A stretch of DNA of 64,000 bases from Viola odorata (GCA_963691705.1 OY829538.1:53037151-53101150), one strand, 5' to 3'; counted from the stretch's first letter, positions 30,740-44,057 are shown. Numbers and translations are program-made. The notes: generated by a model not told the origin, from the sequence alone.

Positions 30740-31734
30740 TTCCGCTTTGCAATCTTTGCCTCGCCACCTAAGCGGCCCACATGTAAATTTGGAAAGGAAG
30801 AAAATAAATAACCCCACTTTCAAATCAGATTTATTGTTTTTTATTTCTCTTCACCTCATAATTATTTGTTTGAATAGTACATAAAAAAATTATATAATTT
30901 AGTAAATAATTCAAAAAATTATACAAATTTACAAACAGGGGAGAGTTTATTCCACTAAAAATATAACAAAAAAATAATGAAAACTTTTTTTAAAAAATAT
31001 ATTGATTAACAAATAAATTAAAAAATAAATTGCAAATAATTAATTTTATTCATTTTTAATTGTATTATTAAATTATGCCGTATTATTTACATTTTTTGTC
31101 CAAATTTTATAATTTTTACATTTTTTTACTATTTGTTTTGTATTTTTTAAGTATTTAAAATATTAAAATTGTAACTTAAATTTATATTTTTACCATTTTA
31201 ACTAATTGATTTTTTATATAGTTTATCCTAAAAAAATTAGTAACTTTATTATTTTCTCATCAATATTCTGGCATTGTGCTAAAAGGTAATTTTTGTTTAA
31301 ATAGTTTATCTTACTAAAAACGTATTCAATACTATACTTCAAAAATCTCGAACTCTAAGAGCTAAAATACGAACTATTTGAATCTCACAACCGCCTTTAA
31401 AAAAAATCAGGATAAGGAAATATATAAAGAAATCAGAGTTACCGCTCAACAAGAATACTAAAATTTTCAGCAGCCTGGCATCAACCAGTCATAAACATCA
31501 AACGCGACCTAAATTTTCAAAATCATTTCCTTAAATCATACTACAATTTAGCATCTTGGTTGGGCCTATATGTTGATATTCTTTTCACTCCAATGAAACT
31601 CAAACAAAATTGGCATAGTTAAATTTGATTTCAAGTGGATTCACAAAATTTTGAATGGTATAAAACATTTTTTGCTAAAAAATATATTGCTCACCATTTT
31701 GATGTATTTGAGCTACACTAACATATATGAGAGT
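30740..31734. other. AT-rich intergenic DNA
   Basis: Very AT-rich with short homopolymers. No gene, RNA or bordered element is supported. Confidence 0.6.
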
Positions 31735-31749
31735 CTTGACTCTTGACAT

Positions 31750-31885
31750 GAAGTCAGCCATTTTTATTTTTTTTACATAGATTTGAATTACAAGTTAGGG
31801 GACTCTAACTTGAGTTGAAACTCAGCCCCCTCCTTACTTTGCAAGAAGTACACCACTGAGCTACGGGTTATCAAGTCCATCGCTT
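31750..31885 (-). other. Possible tRNA-derived SINE
   Basis: The minus strand has a Pol III A-box-like TAGCTCAGTGGTG (31863-31851). A degenerate B-box (GAGTTTCAACTC, about 31823-31812) follows, then a short body and an A-rich tail (AAAAAAAATAAAAA, about 31775-31762). No target duplication was found, and the tRNA fold is not intact. Confidence 0.35.
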
Positions 31886-32126
31886 GTGACTGCCTCCAAA
31901 ATCTTTGCCCTTTTGCTTTGGCTGCTGCAAAAAAAAAATGATAGAAAAAAGCAAAGTTGGAAATTATGGAAACAAATTTTAAGCACAACCAATCGGGTTA
32001 TTTGAGGAGCTTCCTGCACTTTGCCAACAACATATCTAAAGCACTACATGCAACCATTCTATAAAGTACCATAATGCAATAACAAAGATACTCTCGTACC
32101 ACATCGTCCTCCGAGGCTTCATTAGG

Positions 32127-34110
32127 GCCTGTTTCATAACGAAAATATTTCTGTTTGGAGATATTTTTATTTTTCAAAATTTTCTATCTGGAGATATTTC
32201 TAGAATTATTTCTGAAAATGAAAATTCTGTTTCATAGCTACAATACATTTTTTATTTTTTAGCCTTCATTTTCTAACCTTAGAAAACTCGAAATCGTTTT
32301 CACCTAACAACTATTTCTTACTTTTTTGAAAAAAAAAATTACTACTTTTGTTAAATCAATTTGATTTTAATTAAAAAATAATGCTAATGTTATTTTTTTT
32401 GTTAAGATTAATAAACTAAATAGTAGCCCATTTTAAGTTTGTTAAAAATCAAATATAAATATGGTAAACATAATCATGTTTAAATTAAAAAACACAAACC
32501 ATTTAGGGGCTATTGGAAATATTTCCAAAATCTATTTCCCAGCAACATTTTCCCAAATGGAAAATTTTAAAAAAAAATTCAGTTCTCCAATTGGAAAACA
32601 GTTTTTCAGAATTAGCACTACAAATTTAGAAAATTCTAGAAACGCCATTTTTGAAATTTTACAAAAAAAAACTCAACCGATCCATATTGTTAACATAAAA
32701 AATATATATTATTTTAGACATGTCTACCCTCATAATTTATAAATATGCTAAATCTATTCACGTTAAAGATCAAGTATAAACATAATAATTTCGTTCATGA
32801 AAATAAAATACATATAAAATAGTTTTGAATTATTTGTTCATGACGTGAATACTACAAACTCAAAATCGTATTCACCTAAGAACTATTTTTCTTTTTTTTT
32901 TGAAAAATGAAAACTACTACTTTTGTTAAAGCAATTTGTTTTGAATTAAAAAAACAATGTTAGTTTTTAAAATTTTTGAAGATTAATAAACTAAATAGTA
33001 GCCCATTTTAATTTTTTTAAAGATCAAATATAAATATTCTAAATCTATTCACGTTAAAGATCAAATATAAATATAATAATTCCGTTCATGAAAATAAAAT
33101 ACATATAAAATAGTCTTGAATTATTCGTTCATTACATGAATACTACAAATATGAACATTTAAAACATACATAATTTAAATTGTTACTTCTTCATATTCTA
33201 ACAATTATTATAATTAGCCCATAATTGATTTGCAATATCTTCTCTAACCGCATTCATTAGTTGTTGTTGGGACATATCCACTTGAATACCTTCTTGCGTC
33301 ATATTAGCTTCATTCTCGTCTAAATTTTGCTGACCTTCTGTACCATATTCTGTGAATAGTTGATCAGCTCTATCTTCCATTCGAATAAAGTTGTGTAGTG
33401 TACAACAAGATAGAGGTATTTGTCTTTGACGACGAAGAGGATAATATAGAATGGACTTTAAGATTGGAAATCTAGCCTTCAGAATGCCAAAAGCCGTTTC
33501 AATAACATTTCTCAATGACGAATGTCGATAGTTAAATAATGCATATTTTCTTGCTATCCTTCCTCGTCCACGAAAATCATTTAAGTGATACCATTCACCG
33601 CGATAAGAAGCTAAAAATCCAGGAATATTTGGATAACCAGCATCAACTGCATAACAATAGTCTGCCAAAGATAAATAACAATCAGATATTTGTAGTAAAC
33701 CATTAATGTAATAGCTAATAAATATTGTTATGAATTACAAAAATAATGTTTTACCAGCTACGGACATAGGAAAAGCATTATCTGGTCTTATTAATGCATC
33801 AAGAAAGACGCGTGAATCATTAGTTGTGCCTTCCCAACTAGTATACACAAAGGTAAACATCATATCATGCGAACACTCCGCTATAACATTTTAAGTAACA
33901 AGTGCTTTTCTATTCCGATTTTTTTTTGTTTTTTTTGCCGGACACCAAGTTGCGACATGAGTACCATCTATAGCACCTATGCATTTCTAAAAAAGAAAAA
34001 ATTACACATAAATAAGTTTAATATTCAAACATAATTATTTTTATTTAGTCATTATGAATTTATAATACACGTGCATACCTGAAAATATGGATATCATCTA
34101 GCATTTACTT
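32127..34110 (-). mobile_element. PIF/Harbinger element remnant
   Basis: GGGCCTGTTTCATAACG at 32127, preceded by TTA, looks like a PIF/Harbinger terminus with its TTA target. Inside, on the minus strand, is a transposase pseudogene (33198-34108). Between them are AT-rich stretches with repeated phrases (for example aaactactacttttgttaaa at about 32340 and 32910). The 5' part of the element was not recognised. A similar end (GGGGGTGTTTACTTAC) is seen inverted at about 36538-36553 but lacks the expected TTA, so I do not extend the element there. Confidence 0.5.
33198..34108 (-). pseudogene. Harbinger transposase (HARBI1-like) pseudogene
   Basis: Three exon-like blocks on the minus strand: 34108-34079 (NAR.YPYFQ, with TGG changed to a stop), 33986-33755 (KCIGAIDGTH to RPDNAFPMSVA) and 33659-33198 (DYCYAVDAGYPNIPGFL to the end). 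They hold the DDE_4 nuclease signatures: DGTH, TNDSRVFLDAL and ETAFGILKARFP, the presumed three acidic residues. A stop (TAA) sits in the second block (LVT-stop-NV). Exon borders match those of the second Harbinger transposase at 58.3-58.8 kb exactly, and long phrases are shared (VDAGYPNIPGFLA, WEGTTNDSRVFLDAL), so the two belong to one family. Confidence 0.85.
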
Positions 34111-34485
34111 ACATCTCTAGTTGAATGGTCCTCTTTCAACATGTCTGGTCAAATCAGTTTCTAAACATAACTCCACTATTAAGACAATACAGATATCATA
34201 TAGCATTCCCTGAACATTACTCCACTATTAAGACTAAAATAATTCTAATATAACTAAACGAAAGAGAGATTAATAGAATTATATAACTTTTTAATTATTC
34301 TCTTAAATAAGTAAAGAGAATTTTAAAAACGTATTGACATATAACTTATTAGTAATTTGTTAGTGGCAAAAATATACCAAATACTCAAGTTAGTTTCACC
34401 TCCACCTAAAATTAACAAAAAGAAGATAATAATAAGAAGAAGAGAATTTTCTATTAATAGAAATGAAATCATTTCACAATAAATT

Positions 34486-35809
34486 GACCGAAATGGATTT
34501 TGAGCCCCTGCAGTCTAATTGATTGACTTATTTCATCCTTCTGACAGATTTTTGACTTATCTCCTCCCTCCACTGAAGCCCAACAATTTATTTCACCCCT
34601 CCTCCTGACGCCGCCAACCTTTTCCGCCTGTTTGCTGACGTGGCGTGCCACGTCAATTGACACGTCAACGATTGATGACGTGTCATGCCACGTCAGTAAA
34701 CAGAACCGGGTCGAGCTCAAAACGGGTCGAAAAAATGGGCTGAATTTTAAATAGATTTTGAGTCCCTGCAGTCTAATTGATTGACTTATTTCAGCCCTCC
34801 ACTTAAGCTCAATGATTTATTTCATCCCTCCACCTAACACCATCCACATTTTTCGTCTGTTTGTTGACGTGTCGTGCCACGTCAATCGCCACGTCACCGA
34901 CTGCTGGCGTGTCACGCCACGTCAATTGACACGTGATTTTTTTTCTCTTTTTTTTCTTTCTTTTTTTCTTTTTTTTCTTTTCTTTTCTTTCTTTTTCTTC
35001 TTCCTTCTTCTTTCTTTCTTTTTTTCTGCACAGCCACGGACCTTCTTTTTCTTCCTTTTTCAATTTTATTATACCTTCTTTCTTTTCCAAAATTAAAAAT
35101 CAACACCCACACCATACCACTACCCATCTCTCCCATTATCAGGTGGTTTGGTGGTTTGATTTTGCAGTTTTGGAAGTTTTGGGGAGATGGTAAAATTAAA
35201 ATTAATTAATTGATGATGGTTGGTGCTGTGATGGAGGAGGAGGAGGCCAAGAGCCAACGGAGAGGGAGAAGGTTGATGGCCGGTTGGTGACGGAGGAGGA
35301 AGAAGAAAAAGAAAGAAAAGAAAAGAAAAGAAAGAAAAAAAGAAAGAAAAGGAAAAGAAAGAAAAAATGACGTGTCAATTGACGTGGCGTGACACGTCAG
35401 TAGTCGGTGACGTGGCGACGTGCCACGTCAACAAATAGACGAAAAATGTGGATGACGTTAGGCGGAGGGATGAAATAAATCATTGAGCTTAAGTGGAGGG
35501 CTGAAATAAGTCAATCAATTAGACTGCAGGGACTCAAAATCTATTTAAAATTCAGCCCGTTTTTTCGACCCGTTTTGAGCTCGACCCGGTTCTGTTTGCT
35601 GACGTGGCGTGACACGTCATCAATCGTTGACATGTCAATTGACGTGGCACGCCACGTCAGCAAACAGACGGAAAATGTTGGCGGCGTCAGGAGGAGGGGT
35701 GAAATAAATTGTTGGGCTTTAGTGGAGGGAGGAGATAAATCAAAAATCTGTCAAAAGGGTGAAATAAGTCAATCAATTAGACTGCAGGGGCTCAAAATCC
35801 ATTTCGGCC
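34486..35809. mobile_element. Fold-back MULE-type element, about 1.3 kb
   Basis: The 9-bp repeat CAATAAATT flanks it (34477-34485; 35810-35818), the size expected for Mutator-like elements. The ends are long inverted repeats of roughly 450 bp starting G(A/G)CCGAAATGGATTTTGAG, each with two sets of tgacgtggc/gccacgtca motifs. The inner arms turn into a pyrimidine tract (about 34940-35080) facing a purine tract (35285-35365). No transposase is present. Lysine-rich ORFs here are translations of the purine tract. Confidence 0.85.
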
Positions 35810-35818
35810 CAATAAATT

Positions 35819-37560
35819 CTTCTCTTTGGATTTCTAAAAGAAAAATTGATTTCAATTCATTTTATAAATATATAACTTATTCACATATAACATAAAAGAA
35901 TTCATATACCATTATATTGACCAAAGTGTATTATACTAAACTGTACTAAAGTGTCAAAATTCTATTGCATGAAAACATATTGTTTACTTTGATATGAAAA
36001 ATAAATAATAAATAAGACTTGTCCAAAAATATGAAAGTAAAATTATTGTACGTTTGTGTCGAAAGATAAAAATGGATAATTCAGATAATATTCTATTATT
36101 ATTGTTATTATTATTTAAACTTATAAAATAGAACAAGCTTCCAAGGTCGATAAATTTTAGCTAAAAAAAGGTGTATCTTTAGCCATATTTATTCTTATTT
36201 GTTTAGGATGTATGAAGTTATTTATTTTAAATCGAGTTTGTATTTATTTCATAATGTAACTTTCGATAATAACATGATCAAAAATGTTATTCATTACAAT
36301 GTTAAACATTGAACTTTACTCATATGATTTTAATTAGGAGTATTAGTTAGTTAAATATCAATTATGAAGTATTTTTATTACAATTTGTATCAATCTACAT
36401 ATTAATTATCAAAATTATGAGATTAGACATGTTTAAAATAACATTATTATTTTTAGATTAAAAATATGAATTTATTGAATTAGAGTAATAAAAATATTTT
36501 AAAAATATTTTCCAAATGGAAATAATTCCGAATTTTTTTTGTAAGTAAACACCCCCTGTGCATCTTTTGATGATCAACAATACTCCATCCAATCCTTTTT
36601 TTTTTTTGCTCATTAGTTGGCTCTCTTTTATATTTGACCACACGACTGGGCATTACATAAGTAGTGAATAAAGTATGCCAATTCATCCGACAGAGTTTCA
36701 AGTATCCTTCGTTATACATTCGAGTTTGAGTTATTTTATTCATCCAATAGCTTACTCCTTATTCAAGTGTTTATAGATTCAGATTTACATAATTAAATTT
36801 TTTTATCATTAATTCTATACATAAATAATCTAACACCATTAATAAGAGATCATTTTCTTCTTAATTCAACTTTAAGTAGTTAAAGAAAACATAATGCCAC
36901 ATATAATATCAAATAAAATATAATTGTACCAAGTGGTTAAAATTGATGCGTATTTATACGTATTCAAATACACGAATTATGAAAATAAATATATAAAATA
37001 TAAAATAATTATATAAATACATTAAAATGAAAATAAATACATGAAAATGAAAATAAATACATGAAAATTAAGATAAATACATAAAAATGAATCACCTCAA
37101 TTATCATAGAAGAAGTAATTACTAATTAGATTACACTAAAATTATAAAATTGCATAATAGATGTTTATGATTTAAATGCAGGATATCAATATTTTATTTT
37201 AATAATATAACTAAAAATTATTGTATTGTTTTATTTCAATTCAACGACAATTTTAAAGTTCAAAATCTTTAATATATTACATAATACATATACTACACGA
37301 TACGAATAAATATCCAGTATGCGGCAAGATATATCGAGTAAACATTAATAAATAATAAGTAGTAATATATAGAAAGTCGAATGATAATACGTGTAATAAA
37401 TATTTAGTATGCATAAAAAAATTCGAGTCTGAAATAGATTAATATTTTGTAATATCGAATGATAAGATTTGATCACAATTCGTAAGAATAAATCAGTATT
37501 CATATAGTTATAAACTTATAAATAGTTAAATAAAAGCTTGAAATTGACCAAAAAATTAGA
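35819..37560. other. AT-rich intergenic DNA
   Basis: No gene is supported. A Harbinger-like terminus-like sequence lies at about 36538-36553 (see the 32.1-kb element). The stretch 37015-37090 repeats a phrase based on aaataaatacatgaaaatga. Confidence 0.5.
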
Positions 37561-37699
37561 AGAAAAAAAAACAGAGACTCAAAACTGCGTCACTTTACTT
37601 TCAAGCACGCCGTTTTTGGGTCTCTAACTCAAGTCTCTGTTTTGTTCCACAATTGTTCCACAACAGGAATCAAGGAAAAGGTATTCGAGGAAATCGATT

Positions 37700-39192
37700 G
37701 AAATCAAAATCAAAATTCCTTTTCGAAGAACCCTAAAAAACAGCAGCTCAGCTCCTCGTCCAGTCGTCCTCGAATCGAAATCGCCGGCGACGCAGCTGTG
37801 CCGCTCTCTCCCCCTCTCGCCGGAGACGCAGCTGTGCAGCGGACCGTAGCTCTCTCCCCCTAGTCTTCGTCTCTCTCACTCTCTCGAATCGATTCCTTGC
37901 CGGCGACACAACAATGACCACAACTTGTGAATCCAATCACGTAAGAATAGTTAATTGGATACCTTTTCAATTCTGTGCTTTTCCAAATTGTTGATTGGAT
38001 ACCTTTTCAAGTTTGTGCTTGTTCGTGTCAATTATCTGGTTTTTTCTATGAATGCGATTTGATCTTTTGGTGAATTCTGATACTTGTTTATAGATAACTA
38101 TGTAATGCCTCTTTTTTCTTTCCTATTGATTTTGTGTCCTCTGTTTGATTTGATAATGAATGTGGTCTTATCTTCCTTTGCTTGTGTTTGATGTGGCTGG
38201 ATAGGAAAGAGAAATAGAAATGTGATCCCAGAACAGCAAGTCCTCATAAAATTATTTGTGTACACATGTGACATTATTGGTAGCAAAATAGAAATTCTGA
38301 CTGAAGAAAACATAGTATTATTTTGGCAGTTTATAGTTCCCCCTTTGTTTTCATTTTGTAACAAACAAATCAGCTTTTCTATAAATCAGAAACTACTCAG
38401 CTGCGGCCAAATAGAAGCTGTTATTATCCAAAGCAATTCAGTTTCTTTCTTTCTTTATTTTTCTGGTTTGGACAAATCTTATTCCTCTTTACAGTTCAGC
38501 AAATCTTATTTTTCTGGTTTGGCTTCTCTGTTTTAGAGTGATGAAAAGAATTTGACCTTTTCTTTCTTGTTGCCTTTCTTGTTTATTGAACCTGTGATTC
38601 CTTTTCAGCTTTGAATTGGGTGCTTTTTAGAAAAACTCTTTGCTTCAGAATTTTTGTTTTTTAGTCATCGTGCCAATTGAATGCGGTGCATTTCTTTGTT
38701 TTTCTTATCTGGGTTTTAGTTAAAACAGTGTTTCAAAGCATAAAGCATGCTTCTTTCTTCAATTTGAAGGATTCAATCACACATCCATTTGTTGAATTCT
38801 TATGTCTTTGGGTTTGGTTTGGTTGGAATACATTGAAGTTGTTGACATTTTTTTTATTGATTTTGCAGTTTTACTTTTATTGGTTTGATTTTTTGAGATC
38901 TCGTATGGAATTTAATCATTTGTACTTTTATTCAGTGGAGGTCCATCAAAAACCAAAGATTATAGACAACGGTCAACTGAGAAAAATGAGTATAATGTTA
39001 AGGACTGAGAGAGAAATAGTCAATGGAACTTACCAAAACTAATGTAGTACCGAGTCCCAACCGTGTTTTTTCAATTTCATCCCCCAAATTATACCGTTTT
39101 CAATATCACCGAAAAGCTAATCCCCTCTCCGTTAGCTGCGGAGACACCTCCTCTCTCATCTTCCCGCCATCTCCAGCTGTCATCTCACAACC
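37700..39192 (+). other. GC-richer leader and possible 5' exons upstream of ALG14
   Basis: Around 37740-37930 the base content rises and CT-rich runs typical of plant 5' UTRs appear. An ATG at 37913 opens a 9-codon frame that ends at a good donor (CAC|gtaagaata). The rest to 39.0 kb is T-rich, intron-like. This could be a distant first exon of the ALG14 transcript or an unrelated transcription start. No homology was recognised. Confidence 0.3.
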
Positions 39193-40191
39193 ATGGGCGC
39201 TGACCACGATTGTTACTCCTTCACGCCACTCACCATCATCACCAGCATCGTTGTTGCCGTCGCCACTCGTCTCCTCTACGTTTTCTACGAATCTGGCAAG
39301 TCGTTTCATCGGAAACCCCAAGATTCGCTTAGCACGCTTATCATTTTAGGGTCGGGTAAGTGAACATTGAACAACTTCTCAAATTATTGTATCTGTTTGG
39401 AAAACAAAAGTTCCAATTTTGATTTTATTTTATTTTTGCGTCATTTAGGTGGACACACAGCAGAAATGATCAACGTGTTAAATGTACTTCAGAAAGAAAA
39501 ATATTCACCTAGGTTTTACATTGTAGCTGCCACAGATACCATGAGCTTACAGAAAGCTCGTGTCTTTGAGGATTCCTTGGTTGATTCGGTAAATGTTGCT
39601 CTTTTTTTCCCCAGCTAAAGATGATTTTTTTTATACCCGCGATTTTGAAGTTATTGTTGGTGCAGGTTGATCGGAAAAAGGTGTCAACGGCGCAGTTTAT
39701 GAAGATTTATAGGAGCAGGGAAGTCGGGCAGTCCTATATAACTTCTGTTGGAACAACTTTACTAGCTTTGGCTCATGCATTGTGGCTAATGATTCGAATT
39801 CGACCTCAAGTGGTGCGTTTAGTAATTATATGTTGGTTGATCTTGGTTAAATTGCTTACATTGATTGCTTTTTGCTTTCAAAAATCTTGTAGGTTCTCTG
39901 TAACGGACCTGGGACTTGTATTCCTTTATGTGTGATTGCATTCCTATTCAAGGTTAGGGCGTTTTTGCAATGGTATCTTTCTGGGAGAAAGGGTATTGTA
40001 TCGGGGTTTGCTCTTTACTGTTTTTTTTTTGTGGTCTGCAGTTGATGGGGATTAAGTGGTCGGCTATTTTTTATGTGGAGAGTATAGCAAGGGTGAGGAG
40101 GCTATCGTTAAGTGGTTTGCTGCTATACAAATTGCGAATCACCGATCAGTTTTTTGTGCAATGGCAACAGCTACAAAAACAGTATCCTTGA
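39193..40191 (+). CDS. ALG14: ALG14, UDP-GlcNAc transferase membrane subunit, early stop
   Basis: Five exons: 39193-39355, 39449-39588, 39666-39812, 39893-39952, 40042-40191; all borders are GT-AG. The product is 219 aa. ALG14 anchors ALG13 at the cytosolic face of the ER; together they add the second GlcNAc to the dolichol-linked N-glycan precursor. Visible: an N-terminal membrane anchor (about 12-30, TPLTIITSIVVAVATRLL), the family block ILGSGGHTAEM, YIVAATD, RSREVGQSY, RPQVVLCNGPGTCIP and IKWSAIFYVESIARV. The frame ends QKQYP followed by TGA (40189-40191), where relatives have PRAHYVG. The next codons AHYVGQLM and a TAG (40216-40218) are still there, so CGA became TGA and nine residues are lost. 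In yeast the C-terminus takes part in ALG13 binding. It may be a real allele or a silenced copy. Confidence 0.88.
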
Positions 40192-40218
40192 GCTCATTAT
40201 GTTGGTCAACTCATGTAG

Positions 40219-43200
40219 TTGATTGTATTGCACGTATGACACGGGTACTTGCTCAAATCTTCTCCTGATATTTTACTCTGGGATGTCTGCAATTTCAAAG
40301 TTATATGTTGAGTTTTACCATCTAACAATATATATATATATATATTACGATTTTCACACATGCATTTGTAATTTTTTCTTAAATAAAGGATTTTATTGAG
40401 AAAAATAATAAATTTGTAGACGAAAAGAACACTTTTTTATAGACATTTGTTATATAATGTATATAATTATTAGCCAAAAAAATAAGAATGTTTTAGTTGG
40501 TACACCTCAGCTCACCAGGCTTGTTTTTCAGGGAATTTATGTGGTGACGTGGAGGGGTTTCTCTTGTAATTTGTACTTTTGTATAGTTTCCAACTATATT
40601 TGTGGTCATTTCTAAGTAACATACTTAAGTTAAAAGTGTCAGTTTGGTTGGAAAAATTGGGACTAACATGGAAATTGCAAGAGCTAGTCTACCGTGCCCT
40701 GGAACATGTAGTGCAATATTTATATATTTGTATCGTAGATTATGGTTTATCACTCGTGTTAATTGTGTTCACTCTTTAGATGGTCATGCTTTCATTATGA
40801 ATATAGTAACGCTGTTCTGAAACCTTGTTTTATGATAGATTTGTGATTTGAATCTGTGTTCAGAAAGTACAAGAGTCTGCCAAACTTATTGTCAAGTCAG
40901 ATGTCTCGAGCGGCGGATGCCAAGTAGTATCCAAGCCCATCATGTTTATGTTAACTGATCCTTGGAAATGAAAGCTCATGTCGTTGATGGTTTTTGATTT
41001 GTAGTATGTGCTTTTGGAAGATGGAATATGGGAAAGAAGGATCGGTGTACTGGGGCAAAGTAAAGCAGCTGCGGTTATTTCACCTTAGGAAATTGGTGAT
41101 CATAGCTTTTGCAAAGTTCCACTACAGGAGAGAGCTTCAATGGGGCCATCACTTGAGCAAGTTTATATGTACAATTCCAACCTCCGCATTTCCATTGATC
41201 TAGAAGCCTTCTTCTCTTGTTCTAGGTATGGAGTTTTCTGCTTGTCCTTGTTTGTTTGGTCTTTGGAGGTTTGAAGTTCAGGCGACTCCGACTTCCTTGA
41301 TCAAGCCTCTTACGGTGGCAGTGGCGACGGCGACTTTGTTCTCTTGTTTCTGTTGCTAGATTTAGGGGTTTGGTTCGGGTGGGCTGGGTTCTTTTGGTCT
41401 AGCTGGTTAGGGCTTCTTGTGGTCGGCTTGGTTGGTTTGAATTTGTCAGTTAGGCTTCTGGTTAATTCGTGCCTCTAGGTTGGCCCAAGAAACTTTTGTT
41501 CCATTGGAAGTTCCTGAACTTTAGGCCGAGCTTAGTGTATTTTACTCTGTCTGTTTCTTTTTCCTTTTAATGTTGTCTTTCGATCTGTAACCTATTATTT
41601 GAGTTTTGTTCGGTTGTATAATACAACTATGATTAACCACTCAAAAACAAAAAAGCAGTAGACGATGTTTTTGCATATAACACACTAGCTTCATAGATTT
41701 GTACAACCAAACAGAGTTTGTTTATCGAATCAGGTGATTAAAGTTTTTCTGCTATGATCTTCGTCATACTGTCTTCCTTATTATTCCTAAACTTGAAAAC
41801 TTATGATTACTTTTGAGTTTTTCCTGATCTTCAACTTGGATTGTTTTTTCTAGAAAATAAGAGCCATGGATCTTGAAATTTGTTTAATCTTTTGCATTAT
41901 TTACATCACCACATGACTAATATTCACTCTTTTTTATGTTGCTATAAATTATTCCAAAACCAATCTTTCTTTTTGTTGTTACCTGAATTCCAATGATAGA
42001 TCCACAGATTCAAAAGAATCAACCACATATGCTAGCTAGTGTGTATGTTTAACTCTCACTCAATTTCGCAGTTTGGTAATGGTTTTGTCAACCCTTACAT
42101 CATTGATCGAATGTGAAATGTCATATGTAAAAGTGGGCTTCCAATGGACACGAGAAAGATGTTAAAAGCAAATGTACCTGGATGCAGATACGCCGATGGT
42201 TAGATGGCTATAGAGTTAGCGTCCCCGCCGCATTAGAGAGAATTGGGGGATCCTGACTGTACACAAAACACAGGTCGTTGTTGCATCCCTACTGTTTCCA
42301 TGGAGCCATCAGGTGAGTTATCTCTTTCCTCAGAATCAAAAGAATTAATAGTAAGAATCTTTCTTCTTTATGATTTCGCAGTCTAATAATAATCTATAGA
42401 TATGATGCTGCAAATAAGAAAAATCAATGGATTTGTCTGATTTTAAAAGATTTCCTGTGTGTTAATATTTTGAATATTTAATGCACCATGGTCCTATTTT
42501 TTTCCTCGGATATTAAGGATTCTATAAATCTAGTTTTTTGTTTTTTCTTCATGAAAAAGTGGCGTAAAATATGTACCAGCACGCCACAGTTTGTAAATAG
42601 TTTAATGGAGGATGAGTTTTGGTATGTAATTTGAAGTCGCCGCTGCTACTGGTCATCTTCAACATCAAGGTTTCAGCACATACATGATACACTACATCAA
42701 GACTTTTGCATGCGGAAAATCGGTTTCAGCAGAAGTATATGGTGACTTATTTGCAACCTATTAGTATTAGATATTGAGCCACTACAAATATTTGTCAAAA
42801 AAATACTTTTAATAATAAAATAATGTTCCTTCGGTTGATTATATATAATACTACTAGTCATTTTCTGCGTGTGCATTCTCTTTTGTTTTCTTCTAGAGTA
42901 ATTGTCCGCCGGAATTAGCAAGCGAAATGACGTGGACACACGCACGCTATCTTCCAATTCAACTTCATTCTATTTATGAAATCGTCACCCCAAATCACTT
43001 TACCCAAGCTTTCGATCTTTCAACACTTTTTTGGCAGATGCTCTAGGTTTTTCTCTTCCCTCCTTCATTACCCAAGCTCTCGGCTACCATCTCTGCCACC
43101 ACCACCTATTTCTCTGCTTCTAGGACCCAAACTCGTGGCTACCTTGCGTCGAGAAAGATCCTCTCCTCCCTGACCCAAGCTCGTGGCTACCTCGCGTCGA

Positions 43201-43960
43201 GGAAGATCCTCTCCTCCCCAAATCGCAGAACAAAATCGACAAAATTAAATAATACAATAAATTCTCATTCCGCTGGTATTAATCTATGTCTAAAATGAAA
43301 TAAAGAAAAGAAGAAACACGAAAAATTTAGGATAAATGATTCAAATAATTTTAAATTCTAAGTATCGAAGAGTGGAAGATTTAGTAAAATCTTGGCAACA
43401 TTTAACGACTATTTTGATAAATAAAAAAAATACAGTATTACTTATTAACAATGATTGCCAAGACAAGGAGCAAAAATCGTGTTTAATTGTAGAAATGTTT
43501 GTTGCAAAACCATACTTGTCTTACATAAACAGGAGAAAGTTTGATTATGTCCTTAAAGTATACCATCTTTCTTATACTGGTACCCGTAACAATTTTTGCA
43601 TACGTTTTCATCACCAAACTTTTTATTGTTTATCAAACATGCTAATATTGTCTTTTTTTATTATTATTAAAATAAATGATTAGAGCATTTTTAAGCTTCT
43701 AGTTTTTTTTAAACGTTTCTATAATAGTTTTTAAAGTTAAATATTTTTACATAATCTAATTTTTATGTAAGATTGTGAACATTTTATTTTTTACGCGCAA
43801 ATATAATAAAACATATAAAAATATGAAACTTTATGGACTAAAATGAACTAAAAAAAGAGAAAAATTTAGTTTGGTGACCATATATTGGTTTTGTCGATTA
43901 ACTTGCCGGACTTGCCAGACTTGCCAAGGCACGCGCTTTTGAAAAACCGTTCTCTTCTCT
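40219..43960. other. Intergenic region downstream of ALG14
   Basis: No confident gene. 40327-40345 is an (AT)n run. 41220-41640 has GC content and wording like a retroposon 3' end (tttgttcggttgtataatac), but no domain could be read. The open frame at 43336-43683 has no recognised similarity. Confidence 0.45.
43124..43219. repeat. 48-bp tandem duplication
   Basis: Two near-identical units (gacccaarctcgtggctacc...ctcctccc) at 43124-43171 and 43172-43219. They follow a CT-rich, possibly transcribed stretch, but no gene could be assigned. Confidence 0.85.
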
Positions 43961-43982
43961 TCCTCATATGATTTTGGTCGTC

Positions 43983-44056
43983 ATCATCACCATCATCCCC
44001 AATTCAATCAAACATCATCATCACCATCATCCCCAATTCAATCAAACATCATCATC
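43983..44056. repeat. 34-bp tandem repeat in the 5' leader
   Basis: catcatccccaattcaatca and its context repeat with a 34-bp period, ending two bases before the ATG at 44058. It probably lies in the 5' UTR of the following gene. An in-frame ATG at 43968 would read through it as His/Asn-rich text and is less likely to be the start. Confidence 0.8.
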
Positions 44057-44057
44057 A

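Noticed and set aside
31851..31888. Functional tRNA gene on the minus strand
   Set aside because: A-box-like sequence is present, but the cloverleaf does not pair and an A-rich tail follows, which points to a SINE.
34809..35193. Lys/Glu-rich and Phe-rich ORFs
   Set aside because: They are translations of the pyrimidine/purine tract in the fold-back element's arms.
36538..36553. Right end of the Harbinger element starting at 32127
   Set aside because: The end resembles a Harbinger terminus, but the TTA target duplication seen at 32124-32126 is not repeated beside it.
43336..43683. 115-residue open frame
   Set aside because: No recognised domain, AT-driven codon use, no flanking gene signals.
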